A stretch of DNA of 59,702 nt from Sphaerospermopsis kisseleviana NIES-73 (GCF_002368075.1 NZ_AP018314.1:4788064-4847765); one strand, 5' to 3'; positions 6,859-16,775 are shown, counted from the stretch's first letter. Notes: generated by a model from the sequence alone, not told the origin. A program made the numbers and translations.

Positions 6859-9471
6859 ATGTGGCAAATGCTCAGGTGGCTATTGCAGTGGCTTAACAAC
6901 TTATTCAAGTACCCCTTTGGCATTCGTCGAACTCATGAGTTCAACGGCGATGAGGTGTCTATGGTAGAAAAGTCTCTACCAGAATTAACCAACGTGGATC
7001 TGGAAGTATTGTTTAATGAGTTGCTTGAAGGTGTACATCAAGCGCGGGGACAACAATGGGCGCTGAAGTATTTGCAGCGAATGGAACCCCGGATCACTGT
7101 TGAGCGTTGGATCGATTGGTTGCTGATATTTGCTGAAAAGTTGCTTTCTTCACCAGCGCCCAATAGTAAGATCGCAACGCGAATGGTACAACTGGGTGAA
7201 CTCAACATCGGCAAAGTTGGAGAACTGGCATCGGAAATTGGCATCCAGTTGTTAAGCCGTGAGTTCTTAGCCCAAAACTTACCGCAAAATCTACAAAAAA
7301 CTCCACAACCCGCAGCGGTGGCAACCACATCACCAGTAGAACCATCGTTAAAAACTCCAGGACAACGATTGCTGCGGGATTTGGGTGAGCAATTATGGCA
7401 GTATGAACAGAAGGAAACTGTAGATATTGCACCAGATATTGCACCAGTATCCATGAGATTGGAGGAGTCTTGGCCAAGTAATCTACAGCATTTGAGTGTC
7501 CAAAATGCAGTAGCAGAAATATCTGATGTGATTTATGAGTATGTAGGGGAAGAACACCCAGAGATGGTGAAAGCAGAAGTAGAGGAAGTTGTGGTCTCTC
7601 CCTTGGCAGAAAATTGGGATCAGTCGTTGACTAATTTGCAGCCACAAGTAGCCCAAACTCTGGATGAGTTGGTGATAAGGTTGGAACAAAGTACCAGTTT
7701 AGTTCAACAACTAGCTTTGGAATTAGCATTGCGTGATGCCTACGGTGGGCAAAGCCATCTTCCGGCAATAACTCAACGTCTGAGTTATCAACTGACTGTC
7801 ACTAACCAGGCGGAAATCTTATTTTACCAAGGTTTACAACAAGCTAAGTCTGGTGATTTGTTGCGGTCTTTGGCTTTTTATAGTCAAGCTATTAAATTGC
7901 AACCAGAATCTTACGAGTATTGGTTTAATCAAGGGTTGACTTTGTTTCATTTACAAAGGTTTGAAGAAGCGATCGCTGCTTATGACCAAGCAATTAGTCT
8001 CAAATCTGATTTCTCTAAAGCTTGGTACAACCGGGGTAGTGCTTTAGGAGAGTTGGGTGATTTTGATGGGGCGATCGCTTCTTTTGATCAAGCTATAGAG
8101 TTTAAGTCTGAATACCAAGAAGCTTGGGCTAGTCGGGGTTTAGCCTTGCTCAAATTAGGTCTGATTTGGGAAGCTATTTCTAGTTATGATCAGGCTTTGA
8201 AATTACAACCCCAAGATCAGGAAACTTGGTATTACCGAGGAGTTGCTTTGGGGGTAGGTGAGCAGTTTGAAGAGGCGATCGCTTCTTATGACCAAGCTTT
8301 AAAAATTCAACCAGACTATCATGAAGTGTGGATTGACCGGGGTGTGGTGCTATTTAACCTCAAACGTTGGTCAGAAGCAATTGAATCCTGGGACGAAGCA
8401 TTAGCTATTCAATCTGATTTTTACTTAGCTTGGTATAACCGGGGCATCGCCTTAGAAAACTTAGGCAGACGCGAAGAATCTATTGAATCCTATCAACAAG
8501 CCATCACCATTAAACCTGATTTTCACCTCGCTTGGTATAATCAAGCTGTAGCTTTGTTTTACTTGGGAAGACTTACAGAAGCTATTTCTTGCTATGACAG
8601 CGCCTTAGAAATTAAACTCGACTATTGGGAAGCTTGGCTTGGTCGCGCCTTAGCCGTGGGGAATGTGGTTAATAACAAAGCATCTCTGAGTTTACCCAGT
8701 AGCATAGCGAAATCTCATCCTACCCTCAATCAGGGAGGTTATGAGGGCAAAATAGCCACTTATGAAGAAGGGTTAAAACATCTCCGCCCTGATACCCACC
8801 CAGAAGGTTGGGGAAGACTGCATTTAGCACTGGGTAACACCCACTACGAACACGGCAAAAAACAACCTTCACCCCGCTACTATTGGCAGCAAGCGTTAAC
8901 TGAGTATCAACAAGCACTATTAACACTCACTTATGAAGATTTTGCAGAATTGCATCTAGAAGTATTGCAAGCTGTAACCAAAGTGTTTGTTGCTTTAGGG
9001 GAAACAGAAACAGCACAGGAATTACAAAAACAAGGTCTAGATTTATTACAACAATTACTAAATCAAAGCACCTGCTCGGAACAAAACAAAAAACAACTCG
9101 CTTTGAAATTTGCAGGTTTCATACAATTAGGAGTTGATTTAGCGGTAAATGCAGGTGATTTAGTAGAAGCTTGGGAAATTGCTGAACATGGCAAAAATAC
9201 CTGTTTAAAACTACAGCTTTCTGGTGGGAGTAATGAAATTTATTCCCTCAACTATCAAGGGATTCAACAACTACTCAATCCGCAAACTGCGGTTATTTAC
9301 TGGCATCTTAGCCCGGTTGCTTTACACACCTTTATTATTAAATATGATGCCCCATCACCGCTACTTTTATTAACACCTATCCAAGAGGTAGAAGTCATAC
9401 CAGAAGCAGTAAAAAGGTTAGTAGAATTTGAAAGCTGGCTAGACTTTTGGCAAAAAGAATATCAAGAATAA
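6859..9471 (+). CDS. TPR protein with truncated CHAT domain
   Basis: 870 residues. The N-terminal domain (1-125) is shared with the preceding gene. A linker follows, then about nine tetratricopeptide repeats from about 325 to 600 with the recurring W-Y-N-R-G...A-I-x-x-Y-D-x-A pattern, then a helical region and the start of a CHAT (caspase-like) domain (about 805-870: LLNPQTAVIYWHLSP). The frame stops at KEYQE. The missing CHAT C-terminus resumes just downstream in the +1 frame (see next entry), while the central part with the catalytic His and Cys is gone. CHAT-TPR proteins are abundant in filamentous cyanobacteria and some act as defence proteases. This one can still bind partners through its TPRs but is not expected to cleave. 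Confidence 0.85.
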   Translation: MWQMLRWLLQWLNNLFKYPFGIRRTHEFNGDEVSMVEKSLPELTNVDLEVLFNELLEGVHQARGQQWALKYLQRMEPRITVERWIDWLLIFAEKLLSSPAPNSKIATRMVQLGELNIGKVGELASEIGIQLLSREFLAQNLPQNLQKTPQPAAVATTSPVEPSLKTPGQRLLRDLGEQLWQYEQKETVDIAPDIAPVSMRLEESWPSNLQHLSVQNAVAEISDVIYEYVGEEHPEMVKAEVEEVVVSPLAENWDQSLTNLQPQVAQTLDELVIRLEQSTSLVQQLALELALRDAYGGQSHLPAITQRLSYQLTVTNQAEILFYQGLQQAKSGDLLRSLAFYSQAIKLQPESYEYWFNQGLTLFHLQRFEEAIAAYDQAISLKSDFSKAWYNRGSALGELGDFDGAIASFDQAIEFKSEYQEAWASRGLALLKLGLIWEAISSYDQALKLQPQDQETWYYRGVALGVGEQFEEAIASYDQALKIQPDYHEVWIDRGVVLFNLKRWSEAIESWDEALAIQSDFYLAWYNRGIALENLGRREESIESYQQAITIKPDFHLAWYNQAVALFYLGRLTEAISCYDSALEIKLDYWEAWLGRALAVGNVVNNKASLSLPSSIAKSHPTLNQGGYEGKIATYEEGLKHLRPDTHPEGWGRLHLALGNTHYEHGKKQPSPRYYWQQALTEYQQALLTLTYEDFAELHLEVLQAVTKVFVALGETETAQELQKQGLDLLQQLLNQSTCSEQNKKQLALKFAGFIQLGVDLAVNAGDLVEAWEIAEHGKNTCLKLQLSGGSNEIYSLNYQGIQQLLNPQTAVIYWHLSPVALHTFIIKYDAPSPLLLLTPIQEVEVIPEAVKRLVEFESWLDFWQKEYQE

Positions 9472-9472
9472 A

Positions 9473-9658
9473 GAAATAACTGTTGCAGAACTGATCACAG
9501 GGTATGAAAATTTACTCAATAATCTGCAACCAGAAGAGTTGAAATTGAGGGATTTTGTCACGATGCAAATTGATAAACATCGCCAATTATCACCTCAACA
9601 ACAGCCTTATAATCATCCTTACTATTGGGCGGGATTTATCATTGCTGGATGTAATTGA
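9473..9658 (+). pseudogene. frameshifted CHAT C-terminal remnant
   Basis: Translation in the +1 frame relative to the preceding gene gives 61 residues ending HPYYWAGFIIAGCN and a stop. The HPYYWA-F-I-G ending is the hallmark C-terminus of cyanobacterial CHAT domains, and the preceding ELITGYENLLNNLQPEEL also fits. It continues the preceding gene after an internal deletion of roughly 200 codons (estimated from typical family length) plus loss of frame. Confidence 0.75.
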
Positions 9659-10217
9659 ATGGATCTTAAAATTACACATTACCTTAAAAACTGGGCATTT
9701 TGGGTCTGATAAATTAGAAAATCTGGGGATAACAGATAGCTAAAACTATTCCCTATTCCCTATTCCCTGCCTCAACGAAGGGACTTTTTCAGCAAACCCT
9801 ATCTAGGGGTTGCTGAGAAAGTCTTTCCGTGAGGGCATAGGAGTCAGGAGTCAGGAGGAGATTTGAAAATTTCTTTGCCATCTCTTGAAATCCCCAAAAA
9901 TGCACACTTTTTCCGGTATACCCTTCAAAACCCTTGCACTAATTTCTGTGTTTATCAGCCTCTAACCTTTGATATATCAAGGTTTTAGGTTTATTCAGCA
10001 AACCCTATCTATTTTAGATGAAATGTTGAAATTGGCAGTGGTGGTTAATTCTTTAGAGGATTTTCAACAGGCTTTGAAATCTGCAACATCAAATTGATAA
10101 TCTCCGGGCTAGAATCTACTGTAGAGACGTTCCATGGAACGTCTCTACATTCTTTTTCGGAGAGGTCTAATTGACAATTGACAATTATCAATTATCAATT
10201 ATCAATTATCAATTATC
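9659..10217. other. gene-free region with MITE and decayed coding remnants
   Basis: Contains a 204-bp MITE-1 copy (9804-10007) preceded by a solo MITE-1 end (about 9783-9803). A short open stretch follows the MITE (10014-10097; DEMLKLAVVVNSLEDFQQAL), which looks like the 3' end of a disrupted gene of unknown family. Next come a palindrome (GTAGAGACGTTCCATGGAAC-type) leading into a TAGACxTCTCC-family end at about 10169, and AATTATC repeats just before the ABC gene. Confidence 0.6.
9804..10007 (-). mobile_element. MITE-1 copy A (204 bp)
   Basis: Non-autonomous element with terminal inverted repeats TAGGGGTTGCTGA / TCAGCAAACCCTA. It is nearly identical to the copies at 13879-14089 and 19073-19276 but inverted relative to them. 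It has no coding capacity, contains two GACTCCT heptamers near one end, and begins and ends in TA. Confidence 0.9.
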
Positions 10218-11237
10218 CTATCTCATATTTTGTTTTTTCTCAGCTTTCGGATCACGATTTGCTACAGCAGCTAATTCTGCATCCATTAAAGTTTTACCTG
10301 TTGCTGCTAAATAAACATCATCTAAACTAGGACGAGATTGGGCAATACCAAAAATTGGTAAACCTGCATTATTTAACGCTTGTTGAATAGAAATTAAAGC
10401 GTCATTTTGGGGAGTAACTACCAAATTTAAGGAGTTACCTTGGGCGGAATTAATGATAATTTCTTGCACAAAAGGTAAAGATGACAGCAGATTTTTTGCT
10501 TTGTCTGCTTCTTCATTTGGTGAAAATTCGCGGATGCGTAAGGTAATGCGATCGCCTCCTACTTGATCTTTTAATTGGGAAGGTGTACCAGTGGCAATTA
10601 CCAAACCCCGATCTATAATTGCTACCCTATCAGCTAAAGCGTCAACTTCTTCTAAATAATGACTGGTGATGACAACCGTAGTCCCCCCAGCGCGTAATTT
10701 TCGCAAAAAGTCCCACACCACAAAACGGCTTTCTATATCAAGTCCTACCGTTGGTTCATCTAATACTAAAACATCTGGGGAATGTAATAAACCAGCGGCC
10801 AAGTCTAGACGTTTGCGTAAACCACCGGAATAAGTGCCGGTTTTCTTATCTGCGTATTCCTGTAACCCGAGTAAATCTAATACAGTGTTAATGCGTTCTT
10901 TGATAACTTTACTGGGGAGGTGATAAAGTGCTGCTTGCAGTTGTAGCAGTTCTCGACCGGTTAAAACCTTATCTAAAGCCACCTCTTGAGCGACATAACC
11001 CAGCTTTTGACGTGCTAGTTTAGGGTTATCTAACACCGAGATTCCCGAAACTTCGATTTTTCCAGAGTCAGGGGTGGTGAGGGTACACAAAGCGCGGAGA
11101 GTAGTGGTTTTCCCTGCACCGTTGGGACCAAGTAAACCGAATATTTCCCCTGGTTTCACCTCAAAGGAGACATCCTTAACAGCGACTACAGAACCGTAGC
11201 TTTTTTTTAGATTTTCGATTAAAACTGCTGAGGCCAT
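10218..11237 (-). CDS. ABC transporter ATP-binding protein (DrrA type)
   Basis: 339-residue cytoplasmic ATPase of an ABC exporter. Seen: Walker A GPNGAGKT at 37-44; signature YSGGLRKR at 136-143; Walker B VLVLDEPT at 156-163; H-loop TSH near 192; and a C-terminal extension of about 100 residues as in the DrrA/daunorubicin-resistance-like group (DUF4162-type). No permease gene is adjacent, so its membrane partner must be encoded elsewhere. The ATG start places the Walker A at the usual distance. The substrate cannot be predicted; drug, lipid or polysaccharide export are all possible. Confidence 0.93.
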   Translation of the reverse strand: MASAVLIENLKKSYGSVVAVKDVSFEVKPGEIFGLLGPNGAGKTTTLRALCTLTTPDSGKIEVSGISVLDNPKLARQKLGYVAQEVALDKVLTGRELLQLQAALYHLPSKVIKERINTVLDLLGLQEYADKKTGTYSGGLRKRLDLAAGLLHSPDVLVLDEPTVGLDIESRFVVWDFLRKLRAGGTTVVITSHYLEEVDALADRVAIIDRGLVIATGTPSQLKDQVGGDRITLRIREFSPNEEADKAKNLLSSLPFVQEIIINSAQGNSLNLVVTPQNDALISIQQALNNAGLPIFGIAQSRPSLDDVYLAATGKTLMDAELAAVANRDPKAEKKQNMR

Positions 11238-11425
11238 GACAGCAATAAATCCTAACTATACATTTCGCAACAATCTATTTTCTATTGTACGAGTTAGGCG
11301 TTAGGTGTGATGAGTTCTGGGTTTCATTTTGAGAAACTTGTTTTTTGGTATAAAGCAGTACAGTGTCTCAATCAGGATTTCCAGATTTTCAGAATGAACA
11401 GAATTTTGCAGAAAAAGCCGAGTTT

Positions 11426-11528
11426 TAAGCTGTTGTGCATTTAATTTGTATAAGTGGAACAGGCATCTTGCCTGTTAAACAAGAGTTCAGAATATTAGGA
11501 TTATACAATTTAGCTGTGTAACAGCTTA
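11426..11528 (+). mobile_element. MITE-2 copy (103 bp)
   Basis: Element TAAGCTGTT...CAGCTTA, 103 bp, whose exact reverse complement (or nearly so) is at 26896-26998; a diverged 103-bp copy is at 23622-23724. An inner palindrome (AACAGGCATCTTGCCTGTT) lies in the middle. It has no coding capacity and lies in the 434-bp gap between the ABC gene and the tRNAs, which otherwise holds nothing recognisable. Confidence 0.9.
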
Positions 11529-11671
11529 CCATGACACAACAGTTAAGGGGTTCATTTTTTTTTATTTTTTGGGGCAATTTTGGGATAAAATATGTTTTAT
11601 AGATGTTTGATAGTCTTTAGGGAATAGCCTAAAAACCTTATATATTAATATATATTAATAGTTTTAAAACA

Positions 11672-11743
11672 AGCCCGTGACGAGGATTGAACTCGTGACC
11701 TCACCCTTACCAAGGGTGTGCTCTACCACTGAGCCACACGGGC
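11672..11743 (-). tRNA. tRNA-Thr (GGT)
   Basis: 72-nt cloverleaf: acceptor stem GCCCGTG/CACGGGC; D arm with GGCTCAGTGGTAGAGC; anticodon stem-loop CACCC-TTGGTAA-GGGTG with anticodon GGT; T loop GAGTTCAATCCTC. CCA is not encoded. It lies 99 bp from tRNA-Tyr on the same strand, a common bacterial pairing. Confidence 0.97.
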
Positions 11744-11842
11744 AAAATTGAAATTTACTTTTCGGGTTTTTGATGATTTATGAATTACAAAGCTGAGAAT
11801 TTAACTCGACACTCAGCTATTGTAACCCATATCATCTCAAAG

Positions 11843-11928
11843 TGGTGGGCCGGGCTGGATTTGAACCAGCGTAGGCGCAAACCAACGGATTTACAGTCCG
11901 TCTCCATTAACCACTCGGACACCGACCC
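11843..11928 (-). tRNA. tRNA-Tyr (GTA)
   Basis: Class II tRNA with a long variable arm: acceptor GGGTCGG/CCGGCCC, anticodon loop CTGTAAA (anticodon GTA), T arm GCTGGTTCAAATCCAGC. The 3' CCA appears to be encoded (11843-11845). It is followed on the same strand by tRNA-Thr and may be co-transcribed with it. Confidence 0.97.
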
Positions 11929-12119
11929 GCTTCGTTCCACTTTTCCTATAGTAGCAGCAGTTTTTAGGTTTGGCAAGGGGTTGGGAAAACTTTTTTTCAA
12001 AAAAACCGGAAAGGCTTAAATCACAAGGGTTTCAGATGATTAACCCCTGAGTTAACCTGTTTCTTGCAGGGAGTGTAAGCGGTGATCAATGCCTTCTTGG
12101 TGCATTGACAATTTTTTGG

Positions 12120-12923
12120 CTATTTTAAGGGGTAAAATTCCAACCGATAACGATAAAGCGCCACCGGACGAGAACCTGCGGTAAAATAATCAGGATCTTG
12201 GGGTGAAAGGTACACAGCAGTCACTTGATCTGCTTCTATTGTTGGGTATAATTTGGGGTCAGATGTGGAAACTAAATGATAAGCTGTGGTAGATTCTACA
12301 TTGTTAAAATAGGCACGAGAACCACCTTTAAAATATTGTTGAAAAACTTCTGCACTGATAAATTTACCATCGGGATTTTTTTCGGTTGTGCGTGCGGTGA
12401 CTACAGAAACTAATTGGCGATCGCCACGAAAAAAGGTAATTTGACGATTAGGAGATTCTGGATCTAATTTAACTGCTAATACAGCATCATCTCCTAAATA
12501 AGCTCTGGATAAGTTCAAACTGTTAAATACTCGATCAGCTACTAAAATTAGTGATTGTTGATTTTGTGATTGTTTATTTGTTTTAAAGAAAAGATTGAAA
12601 CCTGAATTTTGTGGTTTAACTTTCACAAATCTCACTACAAAATTCACAGGTTGATTTAATTGACTGCGATTTGCTTCAAATCCTGGTGTGATAATATCTG
12701 GTGCTAAAGGTGCAGCTAAATCTACCAAGGTACTGGTGACATTCCAAGTTCCAGCTATCCAGTCAGGGTAAACTAAATCTCCCTTTGCGGGTTTGACTGA
12801 TGTTAATTTTTCCCATTGTGTAAAGTTGGCTAATTTTTCGGATAATTCACCTGCTTTAGCTTCTGCATTGGTAAATAAAAAGAGGATGATTAAACAAAGA
12901 CTTAAAATGGTTTTCAGGAACAT
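12120..12923 (-). CDS. conserved exported protein (DUF6816-like)
   Basis: 267 residues from the chosen ATG (a TTG three codons upstream is possible but less likely). N-terminal signal peptide: hydrophobic LKTILSLCLIILFLFT then a cleavage-like ANA/AEA site near residue 22. The mature part is a beta-rich soluble domain with a YPDWIAGTWNVTSTL motif, as in a family shared by cyanobacteria and plant thylakoid lumen. It is likely periplasmic or lumenal. The biochemical role is unknown and the family name is given from memory. Confidence 0.8.
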   Translation of the reverse strand: MFLKTILSLCLIILFLFTNAEAKAGELSEKLANFTQWEKLTSVKPAKGDLVYPDWIAGTWNVTSTLVDLAAPLAPDIITPGFEANRSQLNQPVNFVVRFVKVKPQNSGFNLFFKTNKQSQNQQSLILVADRVFNSLNLSRAYLGDDAVLAVKLDPESPNRQITFFRGDRQLVSVVTARTTEKNPDGKFISAEVFQQYFKGGSRAYFNNVESTTAYHLVSTSDPKLYPTIEADQVTAVYLSPQDPDYFTAGSRPVALYRYRLEFYPLK

Positions 12924-13074
12924 AATCAACAACTCAAAAAAATCAATTTAAATTTCAAACATTAATTGCCAACATTAATCTGATGTTAATCCTGTAAGGG
13001 TTTAGCACTGCTAAACCCCTACTTATGAATTTTGATGCAGATAACCGATTTATTGAATCAATCAGTTGCAAAAA

Positions 13075-13482
13075 TTACAAACTTTCTAGCGGTAAAGGTT
13101 GCCAAACTTCACCGTATTTCTCCCGTAAAGCCAACCAATTTTCTACCTGTCCCGCTTCATATTCTCCGGGTTTACCCCATTGTAAAAATAGGCTTAATGC
13201 AGGTTCTTCTTTTTCATCTAAAAACCGGATAGCGTAGGTTGTAAAATTACCTCTTTTAGCTTCACCTGTTTCAAATTTCACCTTGGTGATTTTATCCATA
13301 TTCAAATGAAATTCAAATCCTTCGGTGTGCATATTCGCATATTTACCTTTTGGTAATTCTGCATAAAATAGTTTTTCTATTTTTCCTCTAGCTTCTAATA
13401 CTGCGGCGCTGCTAGTGACTATTAAACGCAAAGTTCCTAAATTTTCGCAAGCTTCCAAAAATTCTTTCAATGTTGTATTCAT
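13075..13482 (-). CDS. small conserved protein, possibly ChuX/HutX-like
   Basis: 135 residues from MNTTLKEFLEACENLG; an in-frame ATG 11 codons upstream exists but adds residues not expected in the family. Conserved blocks LRLIVTSSAAVLEARGKIEKL, ANMHTEGFEFHLN and LSLFLQWGKPGEYE are typical of a cyanobacterial cytoplasmic family sometimes annotated as heme-utilisation ChuX/HutX-like. No heme ligand can be assigned from sequence alone. The gene is monocistronic, between the exported protein and a MITE. Confidence 0.75.
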   Translation of the reverse strand: MNTTLKEFLEACENLGTLRLIVTSSAAVLEARGKIEKLFYAELPKGKYANMHTEGFEFHLNMDKITKVKFETGEAKRGNFTTYAIRFLDEKEEPALSLFLQWGKPGEYEAGQVENWLALREKYGEVWQPLPLESL

Positions 13483-14171
13483 ACGCCTAATGTAAATTAC
13501 CAAAAAGGATGTCATCTATATTATAGATGTATTTTATACTATATATGATATTTTTGTCTGAATCAGGATTTGCAGGATTTTTGTTTTTATCATAATTTAT
13601 AAGATTTTAGTCATGAAGATGCAGGATAAATCAGATATCTGAGGAAAGATTAGTGTTGTGAATATTGAATCATTAATTATTTGCAGCATCTTCAACAGCA
13701 AAATGAATTTATCTAACTGACAGTAATTAATATTAATACCTGAAATCTATATTTATCAATTATTATATTAATTACAGCAGATTGCAGATTAATCAGGTAC
13801 AGAATATAACTTGAAACCTAGACAGAAACAGAGTTTTACTCCTGACTCCTGATTCCTGCTGTATCAATTTAAATTACATAGGGTTTGCTGAATAAACCTA
13901 AAACCTTGATATATCAAAGGTTAGAGGCTGATAAACACAGAAATTAGTGCAAGGGTTTTGAAGGGTATACCGGAAAAAGTGTGCATTTTTGGGGATTTCA
14001 AGAGATGGCAAAGAAATTTTCAAATCTCCTCCTGACTCCTGACTCCTGACTCCTATGCCCTCACGGAAAGACTTTCTCAGCAAACCCTACATAATCCTGT
14101 GAATCCTTTAATCCTGGAAATCCTGATTCAGACAAAAAACTCAACCCAACCTACAGAATATTGACGAATAT
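13483..14171. other. gene-free region with MITE-1
   Basis: Contains AT-rich unique sequence with CAGGATTT-type short repeats (13565-13630, 14095-14130), and MITE-1 copy B. The apparent reading frame inside the MITE is also present in the other copies and is not a gene. Confidence 0.6.
13879..14089 (+). mobile_element. MITE-1 copy B (211 bp)
   Basis: Same element as 19073-19276 and the inverse of 9804-10007. It is 7 bp longer because it holds three GACTCCT heptamers instead of two. Terminal inverted repeats are TAGGGTTTGCTGA / TCAGCAAACCCTA. The flanks ACA...CA suggest a TA or slightly longer target duplication. Confidence 0.92.
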
Positions 14172-15113
14172 TTAACTCATCAAATCTTGAAACATCGCTG
14201 TACTTAAATAACGCTCCCCAAAAGAAGGCTGAATCATCACTATTAATTTACCTGCATTTTCTGGCCGTTTACCGATTTTAATTGCTGCACACAAAGCCGC
14301 ACCAGAAGATATACCTGATAATAACCCTTCTTCTGTTGCTAATTTGCGTCCATATTTCATTGCATCTTCATCATCAACTTGAACCACTTCATCAATTAAT
14401 TCTGGACGCAAAACATCGGGAATAAAACCAGCACCAATACCTTGAATTTTATGAGAACCAGATTTACCACCAGAAAGCACAGGACTTTTACTAGGTTCAA
14501 CAGCAATAACTTGAAAATTCGGTTTTCTTTGTTTAATAACTTCCGCTATTCCGGTAATAGTTCCCCCAGTTCCTACTCCAGCAATTAAGATATCAACTTC
14601 CCCATCTGTATCAGTCCAAATTTCTTCAGCGGTGGTTTCTCTGTGAATTTTTGGGTTAGCTGGGTTGCGGAATTGTTGCAACATAAAAGCATTGGGAGTA
14701 TTTACTACTATTTCCTCTGCTTTATTAATTGCTCCCCGCATTCCTTCAGTACCAGGTGTTAATTCTAAATTAGCACCATAAGCACGCAACATGGCGCGTC
14801 TTTCTTGGCTCATGGTTTCTGGCATGGTTAATATTAATTTGTAACCACGGGCGGCTGCTACCATTGCTAAACCAATGCCTGTATTTCCTGAAGTTGGTTC
14901 TACTAAAATAGTTTTTCCTGGTGTAATTAAGCCCTCTGCTTCTGCTGAAATTACCATACTTAAAGCAATTCTATCTTTAACAGATGCTGCTGGATTCATA
15001 CCTTCTAGCTTAACAACTACTCTGGCTACTACTCCCTCAGACTGAGGAATTTTGTTGAGTTGTACTAACGGCGTTCTACCAATAAGTTCTGTTACGTTTT
15101 TAGCAATTCGCAT
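14172..15113 (-). CDS. cysK: cysteine synthase A (O-acetylserine sulfhydrylase)
   Basis: 313-residue PLP enzyme that makes cysteine from O-acetylserine and sulfide. Seen: PLP lysine K46 in AASVKDRIA; substrate loop [10 protein letters not shown] near 69-78; phosphate-binding [10 protein letters not shown] near 178-187; SGISSGAA near the C-terminus. Length matches CysK. CysK rather than CysM is favoured by the overall sequence, but the two are close. The ATG start gives the usual [16 protein letters not shown]-terminus. Monocistronic. Confidence 0.95.
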   Translation of the reverse strand: MRIAKNVTELIGRTPLVQLNKIPQSEGVVARVVVKLEGMNPAASVKDRIALSMVISAEAEGLITPGKTILVEPTSGNTGIGLAMVAAARGYKLILTMPETMSQERRAMLRAYGANLELTPGTEGMRGAINKAEEIVVNTPNAFMLQQFRNPANPKIHRETTAEEIWTDTDGEVDILIAGVGTGGTITGIAEVIKQRKPNFQVIAVEPSKSPVLSGGKSGSHKIQGIGAGFIPDVLRPELIDEVVQVDDEDAMKYGRKLATEEGLLSGISSGAALCAAIKIGKRPENAGKLIVMIQPSFGERYLSTAMFQDLMS

Positions 15114-16163
15114 TTATTAACCCCTAAAATTATCCTCAGATTATCCTAAGATTATCCTAAAATTATCAATAATCATTCTATCTCTTTATTCATCATACTC
15201 GGTTTTTAGATATTTTTTTGATAGTTGAGTAACATTTATTTTAAGAATTTTATCTATCAACATAATTTCCTTGTAATTCCTGACTTGATCAAAATCCAAA
15301 AATATTTTGCCAAAATTTTAATTGGTAAAATTTTAATTGGCAAAATTTTAATTGCTTTTTTGATTTCTTTAGTTTATTTTTAATTCAGTTCCAATTTGTC
15401 ATGATATACTGTTATTTGAGTACAGAGTTCATCATTAAAAATCATCTTTAAATATCCTCAAGTATTTGCCCATAAAGCTTTACAGTTGAGTACAAAAATC
15501 CCCGCACCCCACCTGATAAATGCTAGTACCCCCCATTACAAATACTAGCACCTCTACCCTCAAAAATTTTTATAATTCTTACTAGATAAGACTTACAGCC
15601 TTTGAGTACAACTTTAATGATTTTAATAATTTCAATTCTGGTGGGGTAAACTGTGTGCTAGGGAGGCAACTGATATAAACATTTATAGGATTTACGCAGA
15701 GATTCCCCTCTACCCCCCGAAATTCCTAGACGCAAGTCTGGTGAACTAGGGGGGACTTCTTAACCATAATTAAATGGTAATCTCTATTCACAAGCGTTTA
15801 AATTCTGTCAGTATTATTGATTACTAAATCTAGCATATTTTAGGAGTGGATTGGGATTTTTTATGAATTTTTAATTTCAATTGCTTGATCAACATTTATG
15901 AGATTCGCTATTTACATTTGTAACTGATCAAACTGCTGGGTTTAAATTTTAGATTTTAGATTTTAGATTTTAGATTCACAGCAAAATTTAAATATTAGGT
16001 ATTATCTACCAATTTTATATTTTGAATCTAAAATTACTACATCAAATCTAAAATGTGATAGCTGTTTGAGAAATGGCAATCAGAAGGTGCAGCAATAACC
16101 CATAAATTACCTTTAATTAGATTTTATTACTGGGTAATTGTAACCTAGCGAGGTAGAGCAAAC
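15114..16163. other. 1-kb gene-free AT-rich region
   Basis: No credible gene on either strand. Contains a triple direct repeat AAAATTTTAATTGG (15305-15355). Near 15700-15765 is an imperfect palindrome with CTACCCCCCGAAATT...CTAGGGGGG arms. TTTTAGA heptamers lie at 15945-15977 and a diverged AATCTAAAAT set at about 16020-16055. Confidence 0.6.
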
Positions 16164-16592
16164 ATGAAATTAAAAATTTTCAATGTGCTGACAGTTGGTT
16201 TGGTTACTTTAGCTGTACTTTCTCCGGGAATAATAGTTTTTAATTTAATTTGGGGACGACATCTAGAGTTAGTTAAGACACAGAATTTATCTTGTGAATT
16301 CACGAAAATTAATCAAGGTTATGCTTCTTTTTCTTTCTCAAATCAGAGTGTAAATACTCTGGAATCTCTAACTCAAAAAAAAATACCTGCAAATAATTTT
16401 TTTCTCCAACTGCAAATGATTGTTGAACAATATAAAATCGTCACAATTTTGCAATGGTTGGTTTTAGCTACACCTATTTGTATTGGTTTGGGAATCATTG
16501 CTTACGATAGATATCTTGTTTATCGTGCTGCTGTTTTCAAAGCGCAAGTAGAAATGTTAGAAAGACTTTGGCAACAAAGTATTGAACAATAA
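16164..16592 (+). CDS. hypothetical membrane protein
   Basis: 142 residues with two predicted membrane spans: residues about 8-29 (VLTVGLVTLAVLSPGIIVFNLIW) and about 92-113 (LQWLVLATPICIGLGIIAY). A polar loop of about 60 residues lies between them, and a short cytoplasmic-looking helical tail ends in LERLWQQSIEQ. No family recognised. The ATG is preceded by GCGAGGTAGAGCAAAC, where GAGG is a plausible ribosome-binding site. Confidence 0.65.
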   Translation: MKLKIFNVLTVGLVTLAVLSPGIIVFNLIWGRHLELVKTQNLSCEFTKINQGYASFSFSNQSVNTLESLTQKKIPANNFFLQLQMIVEQYKIVTILQWLVLATPICIGLGIIAYDRYLVYRAAVFKAQVEMLERLWQQSIEQ

Positions 16593-16775
16593 ATCGTCAG
16601 GAGTCAGGAGTCAGGAGTCAGAATATTGTTTTTATGAGGGATCTACTTCAAGCAAGTTTTTCATCAATTATCAATCATGACTCGAAAACTCTCATTAATT
16701 GTCAATACTGTATCCTGAATCCTGAAAATAAAGCAATAATTTTCAAGTTTCTTGTTCACCATAAAGTAAATTACC

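Noticed and set aside
7038-7454. 138-aa minus-strand frame
   Set aside because: Antisense shadow of the TPR protein gene; serine/cysteine-rich composition typical of antisense frames.
9555-9743. 62-aa open frame after the TPR gene
   Set aside because: It overlaps the CHAT C-terminal remnant in a different frame; the remnant explains the sequence better.
11780-12019. 79-aa and 71-aa open frames on both strands
   Set aside because: They run through the tRNA-Tyr gene.
13898-14083. 61-aa open frame
   Set aside because: Lies wholly inside MITE-1 and appears in its other copies; non-coding element.
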